Below, piece after piece: positions 46,936-58,061 of a stretch of 64,000 nucleotides of DNA. The translations under genes and the position numbers were made by a program. Source of the stretch: Orobanche coerulescens (lineage: Eukaryota > Streptophyta > Magnoliopsida > Lamiales > Orobanchaceae); NCBI GenBank assembly GCA_033398695.1, contig CM065819.1, positions 6,807,501 through 6,871,500 of the forward strand. The letters run 5' to 3'. How positions within the stretch are numbered: position 1 is the stretch's first letter; every line of letters begins with the position of its first letter. The notes below the pieces were generated by a model. It ran no database searches, was not told the origin of the DNA, and worked only from the letters and a program-made list of their open reading frames with translations.

Positions 46936-49900
46936 TGTCGCTACGATTTTTCGCATTATTTTATCTGAGTTGTACTGTACAGAGTGGGATCGATACAGTA
47001 TGGATAAATAATTTTGGGAACTGTGACAGGCGTGCCAGTATATCTATCGAGGCTATATTTAATTCTAGGATATTACATGCTTGACATGTTTTTCGATGTC
47101 GGATATACTGTATGAGTACTGTACAATTGTCGTACTTGGTTGATAATTGTATTTGAGGATATCGTGCATTAGATGTATCGTATGAGAATGTTATCAGAAC
47201 GAACACATGTATTCAGTATGTTGCATGTACGTATTCAGTGTATTGAGACGACAGACAGGAGCAGAAATGGCTAAGTAAGAAGGCCATTACGTACGCTACA
47301 TAATGGAGCTTACGTACGTAACTAAGCAAGCTTAACATATGTTAAGTTGTGTACACAACGTACGTTAAGAAGGGAATTAGACAGGATCGAGCTGTGGTCG
47401 GCAGGTGGGCCCGGTGTCGGCAGCTTTCAGTGCAGATGTGGACAGGCGAGTCAACTTCGAGCCTTACGTACGTTAAGGATGTATCATTACGTACGTTAAG
47501 AAGGTGTGTTACTCTAGCAAGTCAATGTACATATTACGTACGCTATAGAGAAGAGATTACGTACGTAAGTCTTTGAACGAAATGAGTCAGTGCCATTTGG
47601 ACCGTCATTACGTACGCTACCAAGGTCAGATAGCGTACGTAAGAGTATGTTACGTACGTTAACCTTGGTGTGTTACGTACGTAACGAGTTGGACGTTTAT
47701 ATAAGTGGACGCCCGTCATTTCATTTCTCTTCAGAATTTTATTTCGTTTTCACCTTCAAACACTCAGAGATGGCGTTTTCAGCCCTTCTAAGTCGATTAT
47801 GAGCTTGGAAACATGGGATTGGAGCTTGAGATATGGAGATATCATTGATTCTTGAGGTGGTCACTTGTGTATTCCATCTTCTAAGAGGTACGTTGGATAA
47901 TCCTCTCCTTGATTCGGATTTTGATATTGTTGTTGACGTTCTTCTTCGTATAATGATGGTTACGGTGTTGTTGTTGTGATTCTTGAGGTTGTATGAATCG
48001 TATGTTAAGGAACATGATGATATATACCTTGGATTATGAATTAAATGATGGTTTAGACGATAGAACCCATCGAATTACGTCGTTTTGTTGGCTACAAATA
48101 TGATTATGGATTGATTCATATTCTTGAAGAACACTTGAGTTATATATGTCGTGATTTTATGGAATTGGGAAGGATTACGGTTAATTTTGGCATATGATTA
48201 TTCGTGATGATAATCGAAAATTTTATTCCAATGAATTTACAAGGATGAGCCGTGTTAATCTGTAATTAAGATTGAAGTCGTAACCAAGAATGTTGGAGAT
48301 ATTGTTAGAAATATTGATTATCGAATTTCGGCTTGTATTCGTAATGTTAAGAGTTGATATGATTTCGTTTCGTATGATCGAGATGTCATTGAACCATTTA
48401 GTTTGATTGGTTGGTTATATAGGTTGTATTGATTGTTATCGAACGTATTGTTAATTGATTATTGCGTTAGGTTGCGTTAAGTGATCGTTGGTGATTTATC
48501 GTTGTGTTGCGGTTGAAATTGGAGAATGTATGGATCGCCTTGGTCGGGGCCGCGAGGCTTGTAGATGAAGATGACGTAATTGGTAACAACTTCATCGTAT
48601 CGGTATCGAGGCAAGTTATGCTTTGCTCAGTTCATAATGTTTAATAAATGGTTTCATTTTCATTTCATTTATGATTCATATAGCAATGGTATCATGGAAT
48701 ATAAATTATCGGGATGATGGTATGTACATTATGCTTGGACTGATACAAATCATAATGTATATAATTTTATAGATGTCTAGTGGAAACGGAGATGTGAATT
48801 ATACTTGGTCTATTGTATGAGAAGTTAAATACCGAGACTAGTTATCATGCCGATATTGAACCTGAGATGGTGGTTTGGTATTAGAAATGAACTGCACTTC
48901 ATTTTGGATTGTCTGGATAATCGTGTATTCATTCAGGGATGTTGGTCGTGGAATGGTTAGCGTATCTAGCTTGAGGTAAATTAATTATGCTAGATTATGA
49001 TAATCATCCTGTTGCATTATTGCATGTGTGTATTAATACATCATGTGGTGAGTTTGCACCATTGTTTGTTACGTTTTGTGATGTGCTCTTTCTTTGAGCT
49101 GTGATCTGTTGGGCCGATGTGTTAGGGGATAAGACCTAAATGGCACCTATGTTCTAGGGTATTCCTGTGTGGATACTTTCGTGACCCTTGGTTGCAGCCT
49201 TGGGGTATTTTGTGATTGCATGAACTGTGTTAGGGGATAAGACCTAAATGGCACCTACGTTCCGGAGTATTCCTGTGAGATGCTTCCGTGACCCTTGGAT
49301 GCAGCCTTGGGGTTTATATGTTAATATTACATTCATTGTTGAGCATGCTATGAACTGTTGTCTGACGGAAATACGACATTGTGGTCGTATTTGTCTATCA
49401 TGATCGAGTTATCGTTGCTCACTTGGAAAGTCTTCTGATCCTTGTTGGATATGCGTTTCTTTGAGATTTTTTGTCATGTTGTATCGTGGCATATCTGGAG
49501 TCAGATACGTTCTGATGGTTCATGTGTAGAATTTTCGGGGTGGGCACGTGTAGCATATGTTGGTTTCGACCTCATATTGAACCGTGCACATGAGACGTAC
49601 TTCGTGATGGTGATTAGGTACGATGCCAGACGTGTATCTGATCAATACCCGTGGTTGTCTTGTACACGGACACATGTCCGGATCGGGCGTATTGTGACAT
49701 CCATCTTGAGTCTTATTGATTGGTCGTTCAGAGTCCATGTATAATCGGATATGTTCGATAGTCGGGTTGTCTTTGAAATCCCGTATATATGAGTTGTATA
49801 TGGTTGATGATTTTATTCTCTCGTGTATCTGTCCCCGTTGACCCTTTATTGATCTCATTTGGAGTTGCCATGTCGATGGTCAATTCGTTTGTTATTGACC

Positions 49901-52455
49901 CTTTATTAATCTCGTTTAGGAGTTCCCCTATCGTTGGTATTCTCATCGTTATTAATCCTTATTGATTCTGTTTGGGAGTTTGCCTTACCGTTGGTATTCT
50001 CAGTTGTCGATCCTTCATTGATCTTGTTGGAATTTACCATGTCGTCGGTATTCTCGGTTGTTGACCCTTTATTGATCTTGTCGGAGTTTATCGTACCGTT
50101 TATATTCTCGGTTGTTGATCCTTCATTGATGTGTTCATTTTATACTTCATGTGGTGAGTGTGCACCATTGTTTGTTACGTTTTGTGATGTGCTCTTTCTT
50201 TGAGCTGTGATCTGTTGGGTCGATGTGTTAGGGGATAAGACCTAAATGGCACCTATGTTCCGGGGTATTCCTGTGTGGATACTTTCGTGACCCTTGGTTG
50301 CGACCTTGGGGTATTTTGTGATTGCATGAACTGTGTTAGGGGATAAGACCTAAATGGCACCTACGTTCCGGAGTATTCTTGTGAGATGCTTCCGTGACCC
50401 TTGGCTGTGGCCTTGGGGTTTATATGTTAATATTACATGCATTGTTGAGCATGCTATGAACTGTTGTCTGACAGAAATACGACATTGTGGTCGTATTGGT
50501 CTTTCATGATTGAGTTATCGTTGCTCACTTGGAAAGTCTTCTGATCCTTGTTAGATATGCGTTTCTTCGAGATTTGTTATCATGTTTTATCGTGGCATAT
50601 CTGGAGTCAGATACGTTCTGATGGTTCATGTGTAGGATTTTCGTGGCGGGCACGCGTAGCATATGTTGGTTTCGACCTCATATTGAACCGTGCACACGAG
50701 ACGTACTTCGTGAGGCTGATTAGGTACGAGACCATATGTGTGTTTGATCAATACCCGTGGTTGGCTTGTACACGGACACATGTCCGTATCGGGCGTATTG
50801 TGACATCCATCTTGAGTCTTATTGATTGGTCGTTCACAGTCCATGTATAATCGGATCTGTTCCATAGTCGAGTTGTCTTTGAAATCCCGTATATATGATT
50901 TGTATATGATTGACGATTTTATTCTCTCGTGTATCTATCCCCGTTGACCCTTTGCTGATCTCGTTTGGAGTTGCCATGTCGATGGTCAATTCGTTTGTTA
51001 TCGACCCTTTATTAATCTCGTTTAGGAGTTCCCCCTATCACTGGTATTCTTGTCGTTATTGATCCTTATTGATTCTGTTTGGGAGTTTGCCTTGCCGTTA
51101 GTATTCTCGGTTGTCGATCCTTCATTGATCTTGTTGGAATTTACCATGTCGTCGGTATTCTCGGTTGTTGACACTTTACAGATCTTATTGGAGTTTATCA
51201 TACCGTTGGTATTCTCGATTGTTGATCCTTCATTGATCTTGTCGGAGTTTATCGTACCGTTAATATTCTCGGTTGTTGATCCTTTATTAATATGTTCATT
51301 TGATACTTCATGTGGTGAGTGTGCACCATTGTTTGTTACGTTTTGTGATGTGATCTTTCTTTGAGCTGTGATCTGTTGGGCCGATGTGTTAGGGGATAAG
51401 ACCTAAATGGCACCTATGTTTCGGGGTATTCCTGTGTGGATACTTTCGTGACCCTTAGTTCCGACCTTGGGGTATATTGTGATTGCATGAACTGTGTTAG
51501 GGGATAAGACCTAAATGGCACCTACATTCCGGAGTATTCCTGTGAGATACTTCCGTGAACCTTGGCTGCGGCCTTGGGGTTTATATGTTAATATTACATG
51601 CATTGTTGAGCATGCTATGAACTGTTGTCTGACGGAAATACTACATTGTGGTCGTATTGGTCTTTCATGATCGAGTTATCGTTGCTCACTTGGAAAGTCT
51701 TCTGATCCTTGTTGGATATGCGTTTCTTCGAGATTTGTTGTCATGTTGTATCGTGGCATATCTGGAGTCAGATACATTCTGATCGTTCATGTGTAGGATT
51801 TTCGGGGCGGGCACGTGTAGCATATGTTGGTTTCGACCTCATGTTGAACCGTGCACACGAGACGTACTTCGTGAGGCTGATTAGGTGCGATACCATACGT
51901 GTATCTGATCAATACCCATGGTTGGCTTGTACACGTACACATGTCCGGATCGGGCATATTGTGACGTCCATCTTAAGTATTATTGATTGGTCGTTCACAG
52001 TCCATGTATAATCGGATCTGTTCGATAGTTGGGTTGTCTTTGAATTCCCGTATATATGATTTGTATTGGTTGACAATTTTATTCTCTCGTGTATCTGTCC
52101 CCGTTGACCCTTTACTGATCTTGTTTGTAGTTGCCATGTCGATGGTCAATTCGTTTGTTATCGATCCTTTATTAATCTCATTTAGGAGTTCCCCCTATCA
52201 TTGGTATTCTCGTCGTTATTGATCCTTATTGATTCTGTTTGGGAGTTTGCCTTACTGTTGGTATTCTCGGTTTTCGATCCTTCATTGATCTTGTTGGAAT
52301 TTTACCATGTCGTCGGTATTCTCGGTTGTTGACCCTTTATTGATCATATTGGAGTTTATCGTACCGTTGGTATTCTCGGTTGTTGATCCTTCATTGATCT
52401 TGTCGGAGTTTATCATACCGTTAATATTCTCGGTTGTTGATCCTTCATTGATATC
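46936..52455 (+). repeat. Element C 3' LTR, truncated at its 3' end
   Basis: Starts TGTCGCTACGATT. Palindrome array at 47284-47686 (TTACGTACGTAA, TTACGTACGCTA), TATATAAG at 47698-47705. From about 49030 it contains three tandem macro-repeats. Similarity to the 5' LTR stops at CATTGATAT near 52455. The last 0.9 kb present in the 5' LTR (45620-46542) is missing. Confidence 0.88.
49030..52455 (+). repeat. Three tandem macro-repeats of about 1.1 kb in element C 3' LTR
   Basis: Units begin near 49030, 50139 and 51296 with CTTCATGTGGTGAGTGTGCA-like sequence. Each contains two GTTAGGGGATAAGACCTAAA blocks, a 100-codon open frame (49442-49744, 50548-50850, 51709-52011) and a run of the 54-bp repeat. 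Periods are about 1106 and 1161 bp. The 5' LTR has one unit. The third unit and the 5' unit encode the same 100 residues. I regard the frames as by-products of recent duplication, not as genes. Confidence 0.9.
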
Positions 52456-52660
52456 CAAGCGTCAAATGGTGAACATTAATACATGACCATATCCAACATC
52501 ACAAACGGAAACGTACTCGAGTACTTAATTAAAACAATACAAACATCTGATAATTAAATCCGGTCGTAACATCACTATGCACCCTCGTCGTCATGCAGCT
52601 CCAGTGGTTTTTTTCCGCTCTATTGGATCCTGAACATAAAATAAATGTTCGCCCTGAAAG
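52456..52660 (-). repeat. Fragment of an element-B-type LTR
   Basis: Similar to 14105-14310 (CACCCTCGTCGTCATGCAGC, TACTCGAGTACTTAATTAAA), same orientation as B. It could be the last remnant of B's own 5' LTR, but both ends are broken. Confidence 0.75.
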
Positions 52661-53335
52661 GGTTAATGCCCCAGTTGAAACCTTTCAGCTTACTTCAGCT
52701 CAGCTGTAACTTCACTTACCTGAGTTGAGTACTTAGACAAACTTTTAGATTCCATAACTTGAAGTGTAAGTTTCCCGATTGAACCCAATTCATACTTGAT
52801 ATACTTTTTTTTTATACTTGATATACTTGATATACTTTTTTTTTATACTACATTGTGTTTCATACTTGATATACTTTTTTTTTCATACTTGATATACTTG
52901 CACTAGCGATTCGACGGCTAACCCCTTTATGGGGGAAATACTTTTTATGTATTTCAGGTTCCAGGAGAGCGGACAGGCAGGTATTGGGTCGCATGAAGAT
53001 GATGGGCAAGCTTGATACTGGGTCTTATCTCCGGTTATGTCTTGTGTTCCTCCATTCAATATTGTTGTAGTGGAATGGTTAATGAATACTCGAGTATTGT
53101 TTGTTTGTTTTCAGTTTTCCTTGATGTTTCGGCCTGTATTTCTGAGGTTTTGATTTTGTACCGTGATGTATTTGGATACATGGGACATGGTTTGAATACC
53201 TTTTGTATCGTCTTTCATTTCCTTGTTTTGGACCTTCTCGGTCAAGTTTTATAGTTCCGCGTATGATTAGCCTTGTGGGTCCCACGGTGGGGTTCACGGC
53301 GCTGTAATATACCCTGAATAACTTGGGGGTGTTAC
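52661..53335 (+). repeat. 3' part of another gypsy-type LTR
   Basis: Contains GGCTAACCCCTTTATGGGGG, CGAGTATTG, GGTGGGGTTCACGGCGCTG and ends GGGGGTGTTACA at about 53335, the layout of LTR ends of A and C. No PBS follows. A run of TACTTGATATAC words separated by T-tracts lies at 52795-52905. Confidence 0.65.
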
Positions 53336-53779
53336 AATCATACTCAAAGATCACGAATGTACTCTCTCCATCATCCCGCTCAAAATTTTACGTTTATTCC
53401 TTTATAAGCTTTATATTTATCATTTTTACATACTCACATCAAACAATCACAGTCACGTCACTTACCATGAATATCTTTTATCTTTAAATCTTCACCACAC
53501 ATTTCCTATCACTAAAAAAAATGGAGAGAATAGTTCCTTATTTGTATAATTTCTTGAATATTTATTTGGGTGATGTATCGTTTCTTTAAGGGGGTTCATT
53601 TATGTCATATGGAATCAGACAACCTAACTTGTGGTTTTTCTTCATACCACCTTCCTCCTACCCACCGTCCTTCATACCACCTTCCTCTTGCCCACCGTTC
53701 ACCCGGGGCATAAATTTTTCCTTCACAGTTTCACTATACAGTCTTCATTGCCGAAACTGGATAACACTCGTCCGTCTCT
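53336..53779. other. Unassigned sequence
   Basis: No domain, tRNA or repeat boundary found. A short direct repeat CATACCACCTTCCTC occurs at about 53644 and 53672. It may be the leader of copia E. Confidence 0.4.
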
Positions 53780-56190
53780 GATCTCCTATCGCCATGGACC
53801 TCTCGTCTCTCATTCTATTAGGTTATCATGTCTTCCTCCTCTTCTTCTTCTCACCTTGCTTACTACCTAATACTGTAGTTCACCTCTTCAATTTTAAGCT
53901 TTCCGAAGCAGGTCCTCGTTTTAATTATGGAAACAAATTTTCACGGATATTTATGGAAGTTATCGAGTCTTTGATCATATTAACGCAAATCCCTCCCATC
54001 CAACATAAGTGAAGAAGATTGGCATGCCCAAGATTCAAAATCAAAACTTAGCTCTATAACTCCATCGATGCCGCTCATCTTGATCGTGTAAGTATTTATA
54101 ATTGCATTCCGAAATAAATTTTGGGACAACCTTGAATCTTTTTCAATAATAACAAACTGTCATGCTCTCTTCAGTTACAAGATAAGTATTGTAATCTTAA
54201 GAAAGGAACTCTCTCAATTTTCGATTTCTGGTCGCGAAGTGAAATGCATCTCTGCTAGTCTTAAAGGAGTTTGTTGTTACCCAAAATATTATACGTAATG
54301 GTTTGCTGGATATGGCTACGGGTGAGTAACAAACAAAATGCGAGAGCACGTATGAAGAAATGTAAATAACACAAGATTTGTCGGGGTTGTTAGTCCCGGG
54401 CTTGAATGCTCTCGCGAGATATTATTAATACGAATACTGCTTTGGAGTATAAATATTAATGTTAGAGTACAATTACAATGAGTGTAATGACCCCAGTTAT
54501 CTAGCTCTTGAGTGTAGATGATTGCCGAAAGAACCAGAGTTAAAGCTCTGTGAGTTCTTGTTACAAAGATGAAGTGTTCTCTGTATTGTTTACTGTGTGT
54601 AATCGTCTGTTTTCCAATGCTGGAGGTCTCCTATTTATAGAAGAGGAGGTTGTTGGGATGTCTCTGTCCCAAATGGGCGATCGCCGTTCCTACATTAAAT
54701 TAAGCAGGCGATCGTCTCAGCATGTGGGACTGTTTTCTTAAAGTCCGCAGCTGCTACTGGCAGCCAGATGCGCGAACCAATGAGAAGGCAACATGTGCCT
54801 CACGTCGCAGTCTTGGGAGGTCCCACCTAGGACCTTTCGGTGGGTCTGTCGGTAGGTGAGGCTGTCCTTGTCACCGACAACTGGTGATGGGCTGGAGTCA
54901 AGCCTGTTCCTGCGGCGCCTTTTGCGGATCTGCACGTGGGCATTCATCCTGAGATTCGATCTTCGCAGACTTTGACGGATGTTGGTTTTACACGTGGCAT
55001 AGGACGGTCATCCTCGGTCGGGTACTAGAGGCGATCACTAGGTGCCAAGAAACGATCGCCCTGGACGTCGACCGTTAAGCACTTGACCATGATCTGGCAT
55101 CTTCGGTTGGCACGTCTGCCTTTGTCTATTTGATGCTGGCTTCGGTCGCTCGGCCCTTATGCCGATCGCCTTCGACGCGTATTAATCGCCACACAACAGA
55201 GTTGATTTTGACGTATCCGATCAAGAACTTGTTTATTTAAATCCTCAATAATTTTTCTGACTCCTACAGTAGCATAATGGATGCCATTACGAACAAAACA
55301 CCATTTCCCGCCTTCTTCCAAGCCAGAAATATGCTCCTTATACATGAATCTTGAGAAACCCAAGTCACCTCCATTCCTTCATCTGATGTTCTCTTTTCTA
55401 ATTCTAATAGGTCGTGGTAGAGGATTCGGTCGTAGTTATGGACGTGGTTTTGGTTCTGGTCCTCGTCCTCATTTTAATAATATATTCCGACCGACATATG
55501 GACCTTTCGAGTAGCAACCACGCCCTTTTCATTTTTATAGGCCTCAGCCTCCAATTACAGCCCAATAGCAGCCCCCACAATCAGCATTCGTCAGGCGTTT
55601 CCTTGGGCCAGCTCCCCAGACTCACTTCTCTTGTCCAATCCAACAGCAGTAGCACACCCTGCCCTCCTACGGTGTTTCCTTCCAGCAGCAACCTGCCCAA
55701 CACATGTTTGCCCAGCAATTCACCTACAACACGACCCAACAACCACTTACTTTGGCCCAACCGTACGTCCAACACAGATCGTCAACTTCGGCAGTACACA
55801 ATCAGTCTCCTGCTCCAAGCTATCAATCGACCGACCTCACATCACTCTTCTCCGCAATTCCAATGGACATCGTGATGAAAATTGGTACATGGGCACTGGT
55901 GCTAGTGCACACATGACACCTAATAAAGATATTTTTTCTTCTCTCCTACCTTGTGAATTATCATAATCAGTTATGGTTTTAATGGTGCTTTTTCTCCTGT
56001 TTCTCATATTGGACAATCTTTTTCTCCTTTTCCTTCTTCCCCCCTCCAGCTTCGTAATGTTTTAGCCTCTTATGTTTAATTAAAAATCTTATCTCTGTTC
56101 GTGAATTTACTCGTGACAATTTGCTATATTGAATTTGACCCGTTTGGTTTTCGGTGAATGTTCTTGGTCTACCACTTTTTTCGTAGCAAT
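53780..56190 (+). pseudogene. Element E: Ty1/copia gag and protease remnant (Ale/Retrofit-like), split by a solo LTR
   Basis: Ser-rich start (from about 53830), LFNFKLSEAGPRFNYGNKFS (about 53886-53945), LQDKYCNLKKGTLSIFDFWS (about 54176-54235), then a 927-bp LTR. After it come VSDQELVYL (about 55215), MDAITNKTPFPAFFQARNML (about 55278-55340), a Gly/Arg-rich run GRGFGRSYGRGFGSG (about 55417-55465), a Gln/Pro-rich stretch and the protease site NWYMGTGASAHMT (about 55880-55918), with Gly for the first catalytic Asp. Stops are frequent. PR remnants run to about 56190, then the D-family LTR takes over. Confidence 0.75.
54272..55198 (-). repeat. Solo LTR of the Tat family (927 bp)
   Basis: Reverse-strand copy of the LTR at 8759-9695, with matching TGTTG/CAACA ends. 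Duplication GAGTT at 54267-54271 and 55199-55203. Inserted in the copia E gag. Removing it rejoins SLKG and VDFDVSDQEL. GCGATCGCC, GCGATCGTC and AACGATCGCCC words mark the U3. Confidence 0.95.
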
Positions 56191-56199
56191 AGTTCGGTA

Positions 56200-57286
56200 A
56201 TTAATTTCAATTCACTAGACCGCATGATTTATCAAATAAATTAAATTAGATATCTAATATCCAATATTAATGAAGAGATAATAAATACATAATCCATCCA
56301 ATATCCTTGTGCGCGACTCTGTAGGTCCGTCTTAGTCGGCAATGGGAGGAACCAAGGAGTATGGGTAACACTTAGCCAGTCTAGTGCTTCGTACCGTAAC
56401 CCAACTAAGAACGAATGATCGTATCAATCCAAAACTATTATGTCGTGAATACCGTATACGTATAAACCCTTCAATCATATGTCCTGGTCAAGTATTAGGG
56501 TCACGGTAAAGTCAAACCCTACTGTAACTTGACTCTATGCTTTTTGTTAATGCAAACTGAGATCATCGAGCTCTCGTGTATCAAATACAACTAGCTCTAA
56601 ATGCTTTGGCCAAAGACTTATAATCTCATTTGCCATTAACCGCATAGGACATTTACCTACTCACTTACAGGAGAAAGAATTCTATCTTGGTATTCAGTAG
56701 AGACTGGAACTTGCCCACTAAGTTGCATTTCGAGGTTGACCCCACACACCGGTGATTGGATCGAACTACTCTAATGAGTAACTTAATGTCACAAGCACAT
56801 CTCCTAATGAGACCTCAAGTCAAAGGTCCACGCATACGTATCACAACTTTTCGATCCAGTCATTGACAATCCCTGAGTGATATCCATGTGACCGAATGGA
56901 GGTGAGTCGTGTTCGAGTATATTAATCTCACTAGCATACCTATAACGTGTGCTCCCACTAACCCTTAGTGAATACTGGCACTCTACATGTCAAAGTACAC
57001 ATTATACAAGTCTTGTCTAAACTTATTGCCCAGTTAAGTTTTATCGACTTGCGAACGAGTTAAGCATTCGAGCTCTAAACACTTCCAGTGCCTATCTCCT
57101 TATCTCCATAAGGAGTACAATGTTTGCTCTCAAATGCAAGGACTATTATTCTATATACCAAATCACAATGCCAGTGATATACAATAATATAGAAATAATT
57201 ATTGCCTTGTTAAATATTCATAATTTCAATACATATGCTCTCACTCTCTCATCCTCTGAGTGGCATTCGAGGGCATATCACTAACA
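56200..57286 (-). repeat. Truncated LTR of the element D family
   Basis: Similar to 29960-31036 (for example GACTTGCGAACGAGTTAAGC, CTCCTTATCTCCATAAGGAG). Minus-strand start TGTTAGTGATATGCCC at 57286. The other LTR end is missing. More divergent from both D LTRs than they are from each other. Confidence 0.88.
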
Positions 57287-57490
57287 ATCTCCCACTTGCA
57301 CTCAATGCCACAAACTATGGTATCTAATACCCATACTCTCCAGATGTCTCTTTAAGACTTTCTGAGATAGTGGCTTGGTAAGTGGATCATCAACGTTATT
57401 TGCTGTGTCTACTCTCTGCAGTATAACATTTCCTTCCTGAACCATTTCTCTCACAAAATGATATTTTCTCACAAAATCCATATATATATA
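57287..57490 (-). pseudogene. RNase H C-terminus of a D-family copia element
   Basis: After the polypurine tract (57287-57301) the minus strand encodes KYHFVREMVQEGNVILQRVD and DDPLTKPLSQKVLKRHLES, ending at 57302. Similarity stops at the microsatellite near 57480. Confidence 0.88.
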
Positions 57491-57518
57491 TATATACATA
57501 CATACATACACACACACC
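57478..57518 (+). repeat. TA / CATA / CA microsatellite
   Basis: TATATATATATATA, then CATACATACATACA, then CACACACA, exactly at the truncation point of the copia fragment. Confidence 0.9.
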
Positions 57519-57519
57519 A

Positions 57520-58058
57520 AGAAATATTCGAGAAAACGAACTAATTCTTAAACATTTTCATAATCATCCAAATAGATATATTATATGCGTAATATAATTA
57601 TAACTGATATTAAAATTCAATAAACATACCTTCAATATGATTTCTTGAATGATCAAACCAGAGAAAATGGTTGTTTTTCATTTTCTTGTTCTGTAATTTC
57701 CGAATGTGTTGTAAAAAAAGTCTTCAAGTGTTAGATGGTGATATATTCTGCACAAAAAAATATATAAGACTTCAGCCGACGACATGTTGTCAGCTAAAGT
57801 ATACTACCGTCGGCTAAACTTTACTTTAGCCGACGGCATGTCGTCGGCTAAAGTATACTAGTCATTGACTAAACTACATAACTTTATCCGACGACTAACT
57901 TGATTTAGCCGACGACCAACAGTAAAGTCGTCGGCTAAACTACTTTAGCCGACAACAAATTAGCCTTCGGATAAACTTGCTGACTTTAGCCGACGACGTC
58001 GGCCGGCCGTCGGCCATTCTCCGGCTAGTCGCCGGCTAAAGTGTTATTTTTGGTAGTG
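57520..58058 (+). mobile_element. Terminus of a CACTA (En/Spm-type) transposon
   Basis: The right end reads TTTTTGGTAGTG (58047-58058), the reverse complement of CACTACCAAAAA. The 290 bases before it hold about ten subterminal repeats of TTTAGCCGACGAC in both orientations, the layout of transposase-binding subterminal regions in this superfamily. No matching left end or transposase was found, so this is a one-ended remnant or a partner lies outside the window. 57520-57760 is A+T-rich. Confidence 0.8.
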
Positions 58059-58061
58059 TAA

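Larger units (their letters stand above)
42771..52455 (+). mobile_element. Element C: giant-LTR, coding-free gypsy derivative
   Basis: 5' LTR (truncated at its start) 42771-46542, interior 46543-46935, 3' LTR 46936 to about 52455 (truncated at its end). PBS and PPT are both present, so the interior is complete at only 393 bp with no gag or pol. The retained CAAGGACGAAAC motif before the PPT is typical of chromodomain gypsy elements. Mobilisation would need proteins in trans. Confidence 0.85.
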
